Source: an uncultured Alistipes sp. (GTDB taxonomy: Bacteria > Bacteroidota > Bacteroidia > Bacteroidales > UBA932). From it: a stretch of DNA of 5,970 bases. A program made the translations under genes and the position numbers. Positions 1 to 5,970 of this stretch are shown here, piece after piece. The notes under the pieces are model-generated. The model was given only the letters and a program-made list of their open reading frames with translations, was not told where the DNA came from and ran no database searches. Every line of letters begins with the position of its first letter. Positions within the stretch are counted from its first letter, which is position 1. The stretch lies in NCBI GenBank assembly GCA_902388455.1, contig CABMPD010000031.1, forward strand, positions 1 to 5,970, written 5' to 3'.

Positions 1-761
1 CCTGGCCCTCCCCCGACATCTACAACCCGTTCAGCCTCCTCAGGGCCTTCGCCAACGCAAAGCTCGACTCCTACTGGTTCGGCAGCGGCACACCGACCTA
101 CCTGATAGAGATGATGAGAAAATTCCACGTCACACCCTCACGCATAGGAGGAAACTCAGCCCCTGCCCCGGCGTTTGATGCCCCGACGGAGAGAATGACG
201 GAGATAACCCCGCTGCTGTATCAGAGCGGCTATATCACCATCAAGGCATACGACCGGATAATTGACCTCTACACGCTGGATATCCCCAACAACGAGGTGC
301 GCATAGGCCTGATGAGATCCCTCCTGCCCTACTATGTCACACCTCCGTGCACCACCGAGGCATCAACCACCGTCGCCAGAATATACGGAGCCATCCTGAA
401 CGAGGACCTCGACGGCGCCCTCCGCCTCCTCCAGACCTTCCTCGGCACCGTCCCCTACACCGACAACACCGATTACGAGGGCCACTGGCAGCAGATGCTC
501 TACATCATCTTCTCCCTTCTCGGCTACTACGTAGACGTGGAGGTGCGCACCCCGAAAGGCAGGGTGGACATGGTCATGCGCACCGCCTCTAAACTCTACT
601 TAGTGGAGCTGAAGCTCGACGCCGGCGCGGATGCCGCCATGCAGCAGATAGACCTGAAGCAGTACCCCGAACGCTTCGCCCTCTGCGGCCTGCCCGTCGT
701 CAAGGTCGCGATCAACTTCGACCGGGAGACACACAACATCTCCGGCTGGAAGATTTCATAG
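1..761 (+). CDS. AAA-ATPase-like / PD-(D/E)XK nuclease family protein, C-terminal part (5' end outside window)
   Basis: The open frame enters from the window edge (first full codon at base 3) and ends at TAG 759-761, giving 252 residues. The Met codons at 111 and 114 are internal: the 36 upstream codons read a family-typical segment, including YNPFSLLRAF and YWFGSGTPTYLIE. This is the C-terminal half of the Bacteroidota/Clostridia family that joins an AAA-ATPase-like domain (PF09820) to a PD-(D/E)XK nuclease-like domain (PF08011, DUF1703). The nuclease core is visible: GRVDMV with the Asp at bases 567-569, then VELK with Glu at 606-608 and Lys at 612-614, then a QQIDLKQY helix motif. All three core residues are present, so the fold may be catalytically competent. 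The cellular role of the family is not established; members are cytoplasmic and often highly multicopy. The gene converges on the barrel gene across 40 bp. The missing ATPase half should lie just upstream. Family assignment is secure; function is not. Confidence 0.9.
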   Translation, partial: WPSPDIYNPFSLLRAFANAKLDSYWFGSGTPTYLIEMMRKFHVTPSRIGGNSAPAPAFDAPTERMTEITPLLYQSGYITIKAYDRIIDLYTLDIPNNEVRIGLMRSLLPYYVTPPCTTEASTTVARIYGAILNEDLDGALRLLQTFLGTVPYTDNTDYEGHWQQMLYIIFSLLGYYVDVEVRTPKGRVDMVMRTASKLYLVELKLDAGADAAMQQIDLKQYPERFALCGLPVVKVAINFDRETHNISGWKIS

Positions 762-801
762 CAGATCATAGCGGTAAAGACGGGCGGTATCCTCAAGAAT
801 A
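762..801. other. Convergent intergenic gap without a clear terminator
   Basis: These 40 bp separate the stop codon of the plus-strand PD-(D/E)XK gene from the stop codon of the minus-strand barrel gene. I looked on both strands for a GC-rich hairpin followed by a T run and found none. Termination may be factor-dependent, or the transcripts may overlap at their 3' ends. Confidence 0.7.
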
Positions 802-3429
802 TCAAAATTTGACTTCAAATCCTATGAGTACATTCAGGGGCCTCAGGCGGTAGCTGTAGCGGGTGACATTCAACGGACTCAGCATGGTGTAGGTGTAGTC
901 CCGGGTATCCAGCAGGTTCTTAGCATGCAGGAAAATCTGGAATTTACGGGAGACAAACCAGTACAGGGAGGCATCCAGCAGGCACATCTGCACCAGATTG
1001 TCCTCGGCATACTTGTCCAGATAATGCTCGGCCGTGACATCAATGGAGACGGACCTGTGAGGAAAGAAAGAGAGGGTCAGTTTCTGGTTGAGCCCGTGGC
1101 TGTCCCCCTCATCCTGCCCGCCGGAGATGCGGTAGCGGCTCAGGGACCACCCGCCGCTGTAATCTACCTTCATCCACCGGGCGATGTCCCCTATGAACTT
1201 TAGACCGGCAGTATAGGTATACGAACGGTACGGCATCACCGTCCCCTCCTGATTGATATTGGAGGAGGACATGGCGAAGCCGCCCGACAGGTCTATCTTG
1301 CCGCTGAATCCGTGGAAGGCCTTCGACAGGACGGCATCCGCGCTTACCAGGCTATAGTCCGTCACCTCGTCCGACTGCCAGCTGAGGATGTACTCGTCCA
1401 CGAAATAGCGGGTGTACTGGAAAGAGCGGCTGGCATTGTAACGTCCGTCCATTTTCAGGTACCATCCGGAGATGGGGTCGCGGAAGTCCAGGCTGCCCGC
1501 CACATTCCACTGGGGATTCTGGGTAAGTTCTGTCCGGCCCAGGGACATATAGCGGAAGTTCTGGAGGATGAGACCGTCGTATATCCGCTGCTCGTCCACA
1601 CTGCTGCGGGAGTACGAGCCGCGCAGGCGAGCAGACAGCCTCGGGCCGAAATCGTATTTCACGCTCAGCGACGGATTGACGGCCCAGAGGTGGTCATGCG
1701 AGTGCTCCGTCAGCCGGTAATCGAGGTACTGATACCACGCCTCAGTTCCCAGTTCCATGCTCAGGTGGCCCGTCTTAAATTCCAGAGCTGCATACTCCCT
1801 CGGCTTGAGATACTGCAGCATAACGTCATTGCCCATACGGTCCGAGAACATCGGGTCGGAAAGGGAGACTCCCGCCGTTGACGTCCGGAAAGTACGGTAC
1901 AGGTATGGGACGGACGAATATAGGTTCAGACTGAGAGTCTTTGCCAGGCGAAAGCGGTTGCTGAATTTCAGAACATTGTAGAATATCCGGCTGTCTACGC
2001 TCTGCGAGGCTGTATCCCCATCATCCGGAGCCAGGATGTCCATCAGTTCTCCGCTCTCCGTGTACTGGGAAAACATGTTGAAGGAGTAAATCCACTTCCC
2101 GGTATTCTTCGTAAAGGCAAAATAGTTCAGCAGGTTCATGTCCCGGTCCTCCACATCCTGAAGGCGGTTCTCACTCCCCGAGACAGTGCTGCCGGCAGAA
2201 GTGCCGCGGAGGTCGAAGCGGAGTTTGTCCTTCAGATACACTTTGCGGCTGTTCACCTCCACGGACAAATCTCCGGAAGCGTAATACGAGGCTGAGCCCA
2301 CTTCGTTGCGGTCGGTGAAAGAGATAGTGCCGCCGTCATTTTCCATGTAGGTCTGTTCCACCTCGCTGCCGGAGGTTAGAGCATTGTGCTCGAACTTGCC
2401 TCCTACGCCTAAGACGGTGCTTTCCCCTATCGGCACAGTGTGGTTGGTGGTCACGGAATAAGCTGTGTTGAAACGGGTACGGTCCTGGTCTATGGGTGCC
2501 TGGGCATGGTTTACGGACAGCATCTGGGCAGGACGGTAGCGGTCTATGAACTCTATCTCGTCCACACCGACGATGAATACGTTGGGATCCGACTCGTAGA
2601 TGATGTTGTTGCCCGCCGCATCGGTCTTGGCCGTATTGATGCTCTGATAGTTCCGACCGATGTACATGCCGAAGGCACTGGCCGAGTACGGCACATGCGG
2701 GGCCGCCGTGGAATATCCGGCCTCCCCCTGGAGCGCACCTGTCCACCTGCCCTTGGCTCCTTCTTTCAGACGGATGTTGATGGAGGCGATATTACTCTCG
2801 ACTGTCCCCTCTAAAGCCTTCACCGGCTGATGGTTCTCGTAGATGTCGATGGCGGCCAGGTCCTGCGGATCGATATTCTGGGTTGCAATATTGTACCTGG
2901 AGCCTAAAAGATCCCGTCCCTCAATGTACAGCCTCCCTATCTCTCTGCCCTGATATTTCACCCTGCCCTCCTTGGTCACGTCCATCCCCGGCAGCTTTTT
3001 TAGAATATCTCCGAGACTCCTGTCATCCTGAGATACATACGTCGGCACACTATACTCTATCGTATCGCCCCGCAGCCGCACCTTCTCAGCCTTCACCACA
3101 ACTTCGTCCAAAACCAAGGCTTCTTCTCTCAGGCCCACCTCATACCAGTCCCCAAAAGGGCTGTCAAGCCTTTTGGAAGCATAACCCATCATGCTCACCT
3201 CGATATACCCTCCTGCTCCCGCACCATCAGCATTAATCGAGAATTTCCCTCCGCTGTCAGCCACTGTATAATCCACCACTTTTCCGGCATTGTCCTTCAG
3301 CATCACTATTGCCCCCTGCAGGGCCGTTCCGGCGGCCGAATCCACCACAGTACCTTCAACCGTCCGGGCTGCCGCAACTCCGCATAGCACCGCCGTCATC
3401 AGCAGCACTATTGAGCATTTCCTTCTCAT
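802..3429 (-). CDS. TonB-dependent-receptor-like outer-membrane beta-barrel protein with carboxypeptidase-regulatory-like N-terminal domain
   Basis: The protein has 875 residues. Residues 1-21 form a signal peptide (MRRK, then a hydrophobic stretch ending GVAAA) with no lipobox. Residues about 23-105 are a carboxypeptidase-regulatory-like beta-sandwich (starts VEGTVVD; GYIEVSMMGY near the end). LDEVVVKA at 107-114 resembles the TonB-box-like segment of Bacteroidota receptors. Residues about 115-225 are plug-like (DILKKLPGMDV, LYIEGRDLLG, IDIYENHQPVKAL). The remaining roughly 650 residues are rich in alternating aromatic and polar strands and end in Phe (FEVKF), typical of an outer-membrane barrel. 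It is probably a TonB-energised receptor or a related barrel (PF14905-like); the ligand cannot be read from sequence. Its ATG lies 6 bp after the GLPGLI stop codon, so the two are almost certainly co-transcribed and perhaps translationally coupled. No SusD-like gene accompanies it. The frame is intact, with no frameshift. Confidence 0.9.
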   Translation of the reverse strand: MRRKCSIVLLMTAVLCGVAAARTVEGTVVDSAAGTALQGAIVMLKDNAGKVVDYTVADSGGKFSINADGAGAGGYIEVSMMGYASKRLDSPFGDWYEVGLREEALVLDEVVVKAEKVRLRGDTIEYSVPTYVSQDDRSLGDILKKLPGMDVTKEGRVKYQGREIGRLYIEGRDLLGSRYNIATQNIDPQDLAAIDIYENHQPVKALEGTVESNIASINIRLKEGAKGRWTGALQGEAGYSTAAPHVPYSASAFGMYIGRNYQSINTAKTDAAGNNIIYESDPNVFIVGVDEIEFIDRYRPAQMLSVNHAQAPIDQDRTRFNTAYSVTTNHTVPIGESTVLGVGGKFEHNALTSGSEVEQTYMENDGGTISFTDRNEVGSASYYASGDLSVEVNSRKVYLKDKLRFDLRGTSAGSTVSGSENRLQDVEDRDMNLLNYFAFTKNTGKWIYSFNMFSQYTESGELMDILAPDDGDTASQSVDSRIFYNVLKFSNRFRLAKTLSLNLYSSVPYLYRTFRTSTAGVSLSDPMFSDRMGNDVMLQYLKPREYAALEFKTGHLSMELGTEAWYQYLDYRLTEHSHDHLWAVNPSLSVKYDFGPRLSARLRGSYSRSSVDEQRIYDGLILQNFRYMSLGRTELTQNPQWNVAGSLDFRDPISGWYLKMDGRYNASRSFQYTRYFVDEYILSWQSDEVTDYSLVSADAVLSKAFHGFSGKIDLSGGFAMSSSNINQEGTVMPYRSYTYTAGLKFIGDIARWMKVDYSGGWSLSRYRISGGQDEGDSHGLNQKLTLSFFPHRSVSIDVTAEHYLDKYAEDNLVQMCLLDASLYWFVSRKFQIFLHAKNLLDTRDYTYTMLSPLNVTRYSYRLRPLNVLIGFEVKF

Positions 3430-3435
3430 GGCCGT

Positions 3436-4311
3436 CTACCGCTCCATAAAATCGAACATCATCTCCATTTTTACAAGAGCCGACGGGTCCGAAACCCTTA
3501 TCTCTATATCCTTGAGATAAAGCTTGCAGGCCAGGAACAACTCAGTCATACTCATGTACAGGGCGTCCATGTATTTCCTCCGGGAAGTTTTGAGGAAAAG
3601 GTACCTGGGCATCTCCACCGCCCCGTAAGCCAGGTAGATTCCACGCGCGATAAACGTATAATGCCCCCTGCTGTCCTCCACCTTCAATATAAGACCGGGC
3701 AGACCGGAGAATTTCCACGGCCCGGTCTGCATCGGCAGCTGAGGCGCGAACCATGCTGTATAGTCCCTGCCCCTGAAACTGCAGACCGCCTTCTGGACCA
3801 TGTAGCCTAGAAGGGTATCCGTTTCATCCTGTATTTTCCAGTCCATTTCCGGAAGGTCTTCCTCGTATTTAAAATCCGTATTGCAGACCCGGCCAGTACA
3901 GGTAAGTTTCCCGCTGCGCGGATAATTCTGGAAAAACATGCTGTAAAATGCAGGGGCATATTTTACTTTATTGTAAATACTCCGGTACATTGTACGTGAT
4001 GCCCCGGACTGAAGGAGCGAATCCAGTCCAAGATATACCGTAGAGCAGAAGCGGTTGACATTATTTCCTATCTCAAGTGCCATCATCTGCTCCACGGCCG
4101 TCCCTTGCACGGTATCCACCATTATCTCCATCGCATAATCCACCCGCATCAAGCACTGACCTATAGAATCCGCACCATAGTAATAATCGTCTACATACAC
4201 CTCTGTCAACCACGGCTTGTCGATTGAATAGCTAAAAGAGCCATGCTGCGCGGCCATACCGGGAGAAAGCAGCAAAAATGCCGTAACAACAGTAATAACT
4301 TCCTTTTGCAT
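3436..4311 (-). CDS. GLPGLI family secreted protein
   Basis: The protein has 291 residues. Residues 1 to about 21 form a signal peptide (MQKE, hydrophobic core, then PGMAA before Gln22). No cysteine follows it, so this is not a lipoprotein; expect a periplasmic or exported product. The family-defining motif GLPGLI is exact at residues 203-208, within the usual conserved block: DWKI (157-160), LLGYMVQKA (167-175), FRGRDYTAWF (179-188), GPWKFSGLPGLIL (197-209), then VEDSRGHYTF (211-220). Length is normal for the family. GLPGLI (TIGR01200/PF09697) was named from its motif and is specific to Bacteroidota; its biochemical role is unknown, and members often sit beside outer-membrane barrels, as here. 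Six cysteines remain in the mature part, including a C-x4-C pair (138, 143). The start is supported by the signal peptide and by a promoter ending 27 bp upstream. Family very secure, function unknown. Confidence 0.97.
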   Translation of the reverse strand: MQKEVITVVTAFLLLSPGMAAQHGSFSYSIDKPWLTEVYVDDYYYGADSIGQCLMRVDYAMEIMVDTVQGTAVEQMMALEIGNNVNRFCSTVYLGLDSLLQSGASRTMYRSIYNKVKYAPAFYSMFFQNYPRSGKLTCTGRVCNTDFKYEEDLPEMDWKIQDETDTLLGYMVQKAVCSFRGRDYTAWFAPQLPMQTGPWKFSGLPGLILKVEDSRGHYTFIARGIYLAYGAVEMPRYLFLKTSRRKYMDALYMSMTELFLACKLYLKDIEIRVSDPSALVKMEMMFDFMER

Positions 4312-4319
4312 AATGTTTG

Positions 4320-4345
4320 AATTTTAGCGTTACGCTTTCAAAATT
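4320..4345. repeat. Imperfect inverted repeat over the predicted operon start site
   Basis: The core AGCGT-T-ACGCT at 4326-4336 has perfect 5-bp arms. Outer arms AATTTT (4320-4325) and AAAATT (4340-4345) are also complementary, with 3 extra bases on one side. The core sits on the predicted transcription start and the right outer arm overlaps the -7 element. It could be a DNA operator or a small hairpin at the 5' end of the mRNA. There is no T run suggesting a terminator. Confidence 0.45.
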
Positions 4346-4366
4346 AGGCAGAGGAGGCTTTCAAAA
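4334..4366 (-). repeat. 10-bp direct repeat TTTTGAAAGC in the operon promoter
   Basis: TTTTGAAAGC (minus strand) occurs exactly at 4343-4334, overlapping the -7 element, and at 4366-4357, in the spacer next to the -33 element. The copies are 23 bp apart. A shorter TGAAAGC copy lies at 4377-4371. The placement suits an operator, but the repeat is short and AT-rich and no binding protein is known. Confidence 0.5.
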
Positions 4367-4369
4367 CAA
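4339..4369 (-). promoter_or_regulatory. Predicted Bacteroidota-type promoter for the GLPGLI-barrel operon
   Basis: On the minus strand, TAATTTTG (4346 to 4339) matches the TAnnTTTG -7 element exactly. TTG (4369 to 4367) lies 20 bp upstream as a -33 element. Transcription would start near 4332-4334, leaving a leader of about 20 nt, AT-rich and without a Shine-Dalgarno sequence, as is usual in this phylum. Predicted from pattern only. Confidence 0.7.
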
Positions 4370-4428
4370 TGCTTTCAGTTTCAGAATCAGGGATTTCAAC
4401 CCATTCCACAAGGCTGGTTTTCAGAATA

Positions 4429-5277
4429 TTAAGATTTCACATTCTCAGTTTCAGCCAGCAGGGCTTTCAGCCACTGGCTGAGATTGACGCTGCGGTCCTT
4501 CAGGCCGAATCTGGAGCGTAGGGCACTGGCCGTGTTATAGTGTCCGTGGCCGCCGTCGTTGAGGATAAAAGTAATGTCCTTGCCGTTGAGTCCGGCGGCA
4601 TAGAGGCAGCAATAGCCTATCTCCTGATCGGTAAGGCCGTATGACCTGAGCCTGTTCACGAACTCCGGATGTGTTACGGAATAGGAGGCCAGCATGGCCG
4701 AGAGCAGGCTGTTCTTGTCGGACACGAAACCGCGGAGCTGCCTGATGCTGTCCTTGGACATTCCGTCGGAGAGGTCTTTCTCCGAAGCGAGGCGCATCAG
4801 CAGGGAGACGAGGTCGCTGATGGAACGTACGGAGTCTGAGTCGAAGGCAGGAGCTGATGCTGCGGTTTTCTTTCTCAATGCGGCCCTATGCCGGAAGAAC
4901 AATGCAAGCGCAGCCAGGGCCATCACCGCCACAATTGCGGCAATCAAGATTCCGGCATCAACCCTTCTTCCGGATGCCGCCGCAGCCCCATCTGCGACAA
5001 TTCCGCTACATTCTGAAATGCTGTCGTTATCCAATATGATAATGCCCGAAGCACTGTTCTTCAAGCTGTCGTACAAGGCTTTGTCCGATTCATAACTGAC
5101 TGATGCCGGAGCATCTCCGGGAATGTATGCACGGTCAACCCGCATCGTATCATCGTTCTGAATGTAAAAATACCTGTCGATGATGACACTCGTATCCCGC
5201 TGTTCCTGTGCCGCAGAAAAGAGACAGCAGAAAGACAGGAATAAAGAACACAATATTTTGGTGACACTGCCTGACAT
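4429..5277 (-). CDS. Membrane-anchored putative transcriptional regulator with C-terminal LuxR-like helix-turn-helix
   Basis: I chose ATG 5277-5275 (282 residues). The frame stays open to an upstream ATG at 5400, but that start would overlap the divergent gene by 43 bp and bury the signal peptide inside the protein. From Met1: a signal peptide (1 to about 23, FCCLFSAAQ at its end), an exported segment of about 85 residues (24-107) that I do not recognise, a transmembrane helix (about 108-128) followed by basic RHRAALRKK, and a cytoplasmic part of about 150 residues. At 213-260, YGLTDQEIGYCCLYAAGL, then GKDITFIL, then TASALRSRFGLK follows the LuxR/GerE pattern (LTxxE, AxGxxxKxI, final helix ending in GL). 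A gly/his-rich turn (DGGHGHYN, 241-248) replaces the usual short loop. Bacteroidota have many membrane proteins with such a C-terminal HTH. Controlling the neighbouring GLPGLI-barrel operon is inferred from position only. Without the HTH match this would be hypothetical. Confidence 0.7.
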   Translation of the reverse strand: MSGSVTKILCSLFLSFCCLFSAAQEQRDTSVIIDRYFYIQNDDTMRVDRAYIPGDAPASVSYESDKALYDSLKNSASGIIILDNDSISECSGIVADGAAAASGRRVDAGILIAAIVAVMALAALALFFRHRAALRKKTAASAPAFDSDSVRSISDLVSLLMRLASEKDLSDGMSKDSIRQLRGFVSDKNSLLSAMLASYSVTHPEFVNRLRSYGLTDQEIGYCCLYAAGLNGKDITFILNDGGHGHYNTASALRSRFGLKDRSVNLSQWLKALLAETENVKS

Positions 5278-5281
5278 GTTG

Positions 5282-5312
5282 CAAATATACTGTGGCGATG
5301 CCGAATATACAA
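5282..5312 (-). promoter_or_regulatory. Predicted promoter of the regulator gene, possibly leaderless
   Basis: On the minus strand, TATATTTG (5289 to 5282) matches the TAnnTTTG -7 element exactly. TTG (5312 to 5310) lies 20 bp upstream, the same spacing as in the GLPGLI operon promoter. Only 4 bp (CAAC) separate the -7 element from the ATG at 5277, so transcription would begin at or next to the start codon. AATATAC (plus strand) occurs at 5284-5290 and 5304-5310, exactly 20 bp apart, covering the -7 region and the bases beside the -33 element. Confidence 0.6.
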
Positions 5313-5321
5313 TGATTTTTG

Positions 5322-5329
5322 TAACTTTG
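5322..5329 (+). promoter_or_regulatory. Predicted -7 element for the divergent AAA-ATPase-like gene
   Basis: TAACTTTG matches TAnnTTTG. It lies 28 bp before the ATG at 5358, giving a predicted leader of roughly 20 nt. No good TTTG or TTG -33 element is visible 19-21 bp upstream, so the promoter may be weak or need an activator. Its -33 position would fall around 5296-5303, inside the spacer of the regulator's promoter. Confidence 0.5.
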
Positions 5330-5357
5330 AGGCTAGAAATCCAAAAGCGCACAGACC

Positions 5358-5970
5358 ATGGACACACAGCAGAGACTCTTCCCGATAGGCATACAGACAT
5401 TCGCGGATATCCGGAATGAGAATTACCTGTACATAGACAAGACCGAGTATGTGTACCGCATGACCCACTCCGGGGCGAGGTACATCTTCCTCAGCCGCCC
5501 GAGGAGGTTCGGCAAGTCGCTGCTGGTATCCACCCTCCACAGTTATTTCGAGGGACGGAGGGAGCTGTTCCAGGGGCTGGCCATAGAGGCGCTTGAAAAG
5601 GACTGGACGGTGTATCCGGTGCTGCACTTTGACATGAGTATGGCCAAGCACATGGAAAAAAAGCAATTGGAATCCATGCTCAACCTGCAACTGCTCAAAT
5701 ACGAGAATATCTACGGTAAAGTAGAGGATGAGACAGGCCTCAACGACAGGCTTGCAGGCATCATCCAAAGAGCCTGCACACAGACCGGGCAGAAAGTGGT
5801 CGTGCTCATCGACGAATACGATGCACCCCTGCTGGACGTAGTCCACGAGGATACGACCCTCCCGGTACTCCGCAACGTCATGCGAAACTTCTACAGCCCC
5901 CTCAAGGCCTGCGACCCGTATCTCCGCTTCGTCTTCATGACCGGCATCACCAAGTTCTCCCAGCTCAGCA
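5358..5970 (+). CDS. AAA-ATPase-like / PD-(D/E)XK family protein, N-terminal part (3' end outside window)
   Basis: The ATG at 5358-5360 opens a frame that continues for 204 codons to the window edge without a stop. The start fits the family: members begin a few residues before a short [16 protein letters not shown] segment followed by [11 protein letters not shown]. The AAA-ATPase-like domain (PF09820) is clear. A P-loop-like motif SRPRRFGKS lies at 46-54, with the Lys-Ser pair present but the first part of Walker A replaced by RPRR, as is normal in this family. Walker [12 protein letters not shown] is at 147-157 and a sensor-like FMTGITKF at 193-200. The missing part should carry a PD-(D/E)XK nuclease domain like the one that ends at 761. 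The protein is cytoplasmic and its biological role is not established. It is divergent from the regulator, with 80 bp between start codons. The product is a second family member in the same orientation as the one at the left edge. Confidence 0.95.
   Translation, partial: MDTQQRLFPIGIQTFADIRNENYLYIDKTEYVYRMTHSGARYIFLSRPRRFGKSLLVSTLHSYFEGRRELFQGLAIEALEKDWTVYPVLHFDMSMAKHMEKKQLESMLNLQLLKYENIYGKVEDETGLNDRLAGIIQRACTQTGQKVVVLIDEYDAPLLDVVHEDTTLPVLRNVMRNFYSPLKACDPYLRFVFMTGITKFSQLS

Larger units (their letters stand above)
4312..4428. other. Intergenic region between regulator and GLPGLI operon
   Basis: This 117-bp AT-rich stretch holds the predicted operon promoter, a 10-bp direct repeat and an inverted repeat, listed separately. 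TTTCAGAAT also occurs twice (4379-4387 and 4419-4427), 40 bp apart, and several further TTTCAG copies make the region mildly repetitive. No convincing hairpin plus T-run terminator is visible downstream of the regulator's stop codon, so read-through from the regulator into the operon cannot be excluded. Confidence 0.7.

Noticed and set aside
111..116. ATG codons at 111 and 114 as the start of a stand-alone nuclease gene
   Set aside because: The upstream codons 3-110 are in the same frame and encode conserved family sequence, so these are internal methionines.
762..801. Bidirectional terminator between the convergent genes
   Set aside because: No inverted repeat with useful arms and no flanking T or A run was found.
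1312..1881. Open frame of 189 codons on the plus strand inside the barrel gene
   Set aside because: It is antisense to a well-supported barrel coding sequence. The translation has no recognisable domain and is explained by GC-rich codon structure.
2336..2746. Open frame of 136 codons on the minus strand within the barrel gene in another frame
   Set aside because: It has the Arg/His/Gly/Cys-rich composition of a frame-shifted shadow, and the barrel frame is uninterrupted through the region.
5278..5400. N-terminal extension of the regulator by 41 codons to an ATG at 5400
   Set aside because: It would overlap the divergent AAA coding start, run through the predicted promoter and leave the signal peptide internal.
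5061..5846. Open frame of 261 codons on the minus strand across the regulator start and the AAA-ATPase-like gene
   Set aside because: It is antisense to clear Walker A and Walker B coding sequence and out of frame with the regulator. The translation matches no family I recognise.

Overview
The window looks like a Bacteroidales (Bacteroidota) chromosome with moderately GC-rich coding DNA. Three lineage markers support this: a GLPGLI-family secreted protein, a large outer-membrane beta-barrel receptor with an N-terminal carboxypeptidase-regulatory-like domain, and AAA-ATPase-like/PD-(D/E)XK proteins at both ends. The predicted promoters also fit the Bacteroidota TAnnTTTG -7 element. Genus cannot be fixed from the sequence; a mid-GC gut genus is plausible.

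Layout. Bases 1-761 (+) hold the C-terminal part of an AAA-ATPase-like/PD-(D/E)XK protein whose start lies upstream. A 40-bp convergent gap follows. Three genes then lie on the minus strand, in transcription order: a membrane-anchored protein with a C-terminal LuxR-like helix-turn-helix (5277-4429), a GLPGLI protein (4311-3436) and a TonB-dependent-receptor-like barrel (3429-802). The last two are 6 bp apart and form an operon behind their own promoter. At 5358 (+) a second AAA-ATPase-like gene begins, divergent from the regulator, and runs off the window; only its first 204 codons are present.

How they may work together (inference). The GLPGLI protein should be exported to the periplasm or beyond, and the barrel should sit in the outer membrane and take up an unknown ligand. 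There is no SusD-like partner, so this is not a classical glycan-utilisation pair. The membrane-anchored HTH protein has an exported N-terminal segment of about 85 residues and a cytoplasmic DNA-binding-like end, and could be a one-component sensor for the adjacent operon. The operon promoter carries a 10-bp direct repeat and an inverted repeat over the -7 element and start site, which are candidate operator sites. The regulator's own predicted promoter ends 4 bp before its ATG, suggesting a leaderless mRNA, and lies close to the promoter of the divergent AAA gene.

No RNA genes, CRISPR arrays, insertion sequences or convincing intrinsic terminators were seen. The non-coding stretches are 40, 6, 117 and 80 bp.
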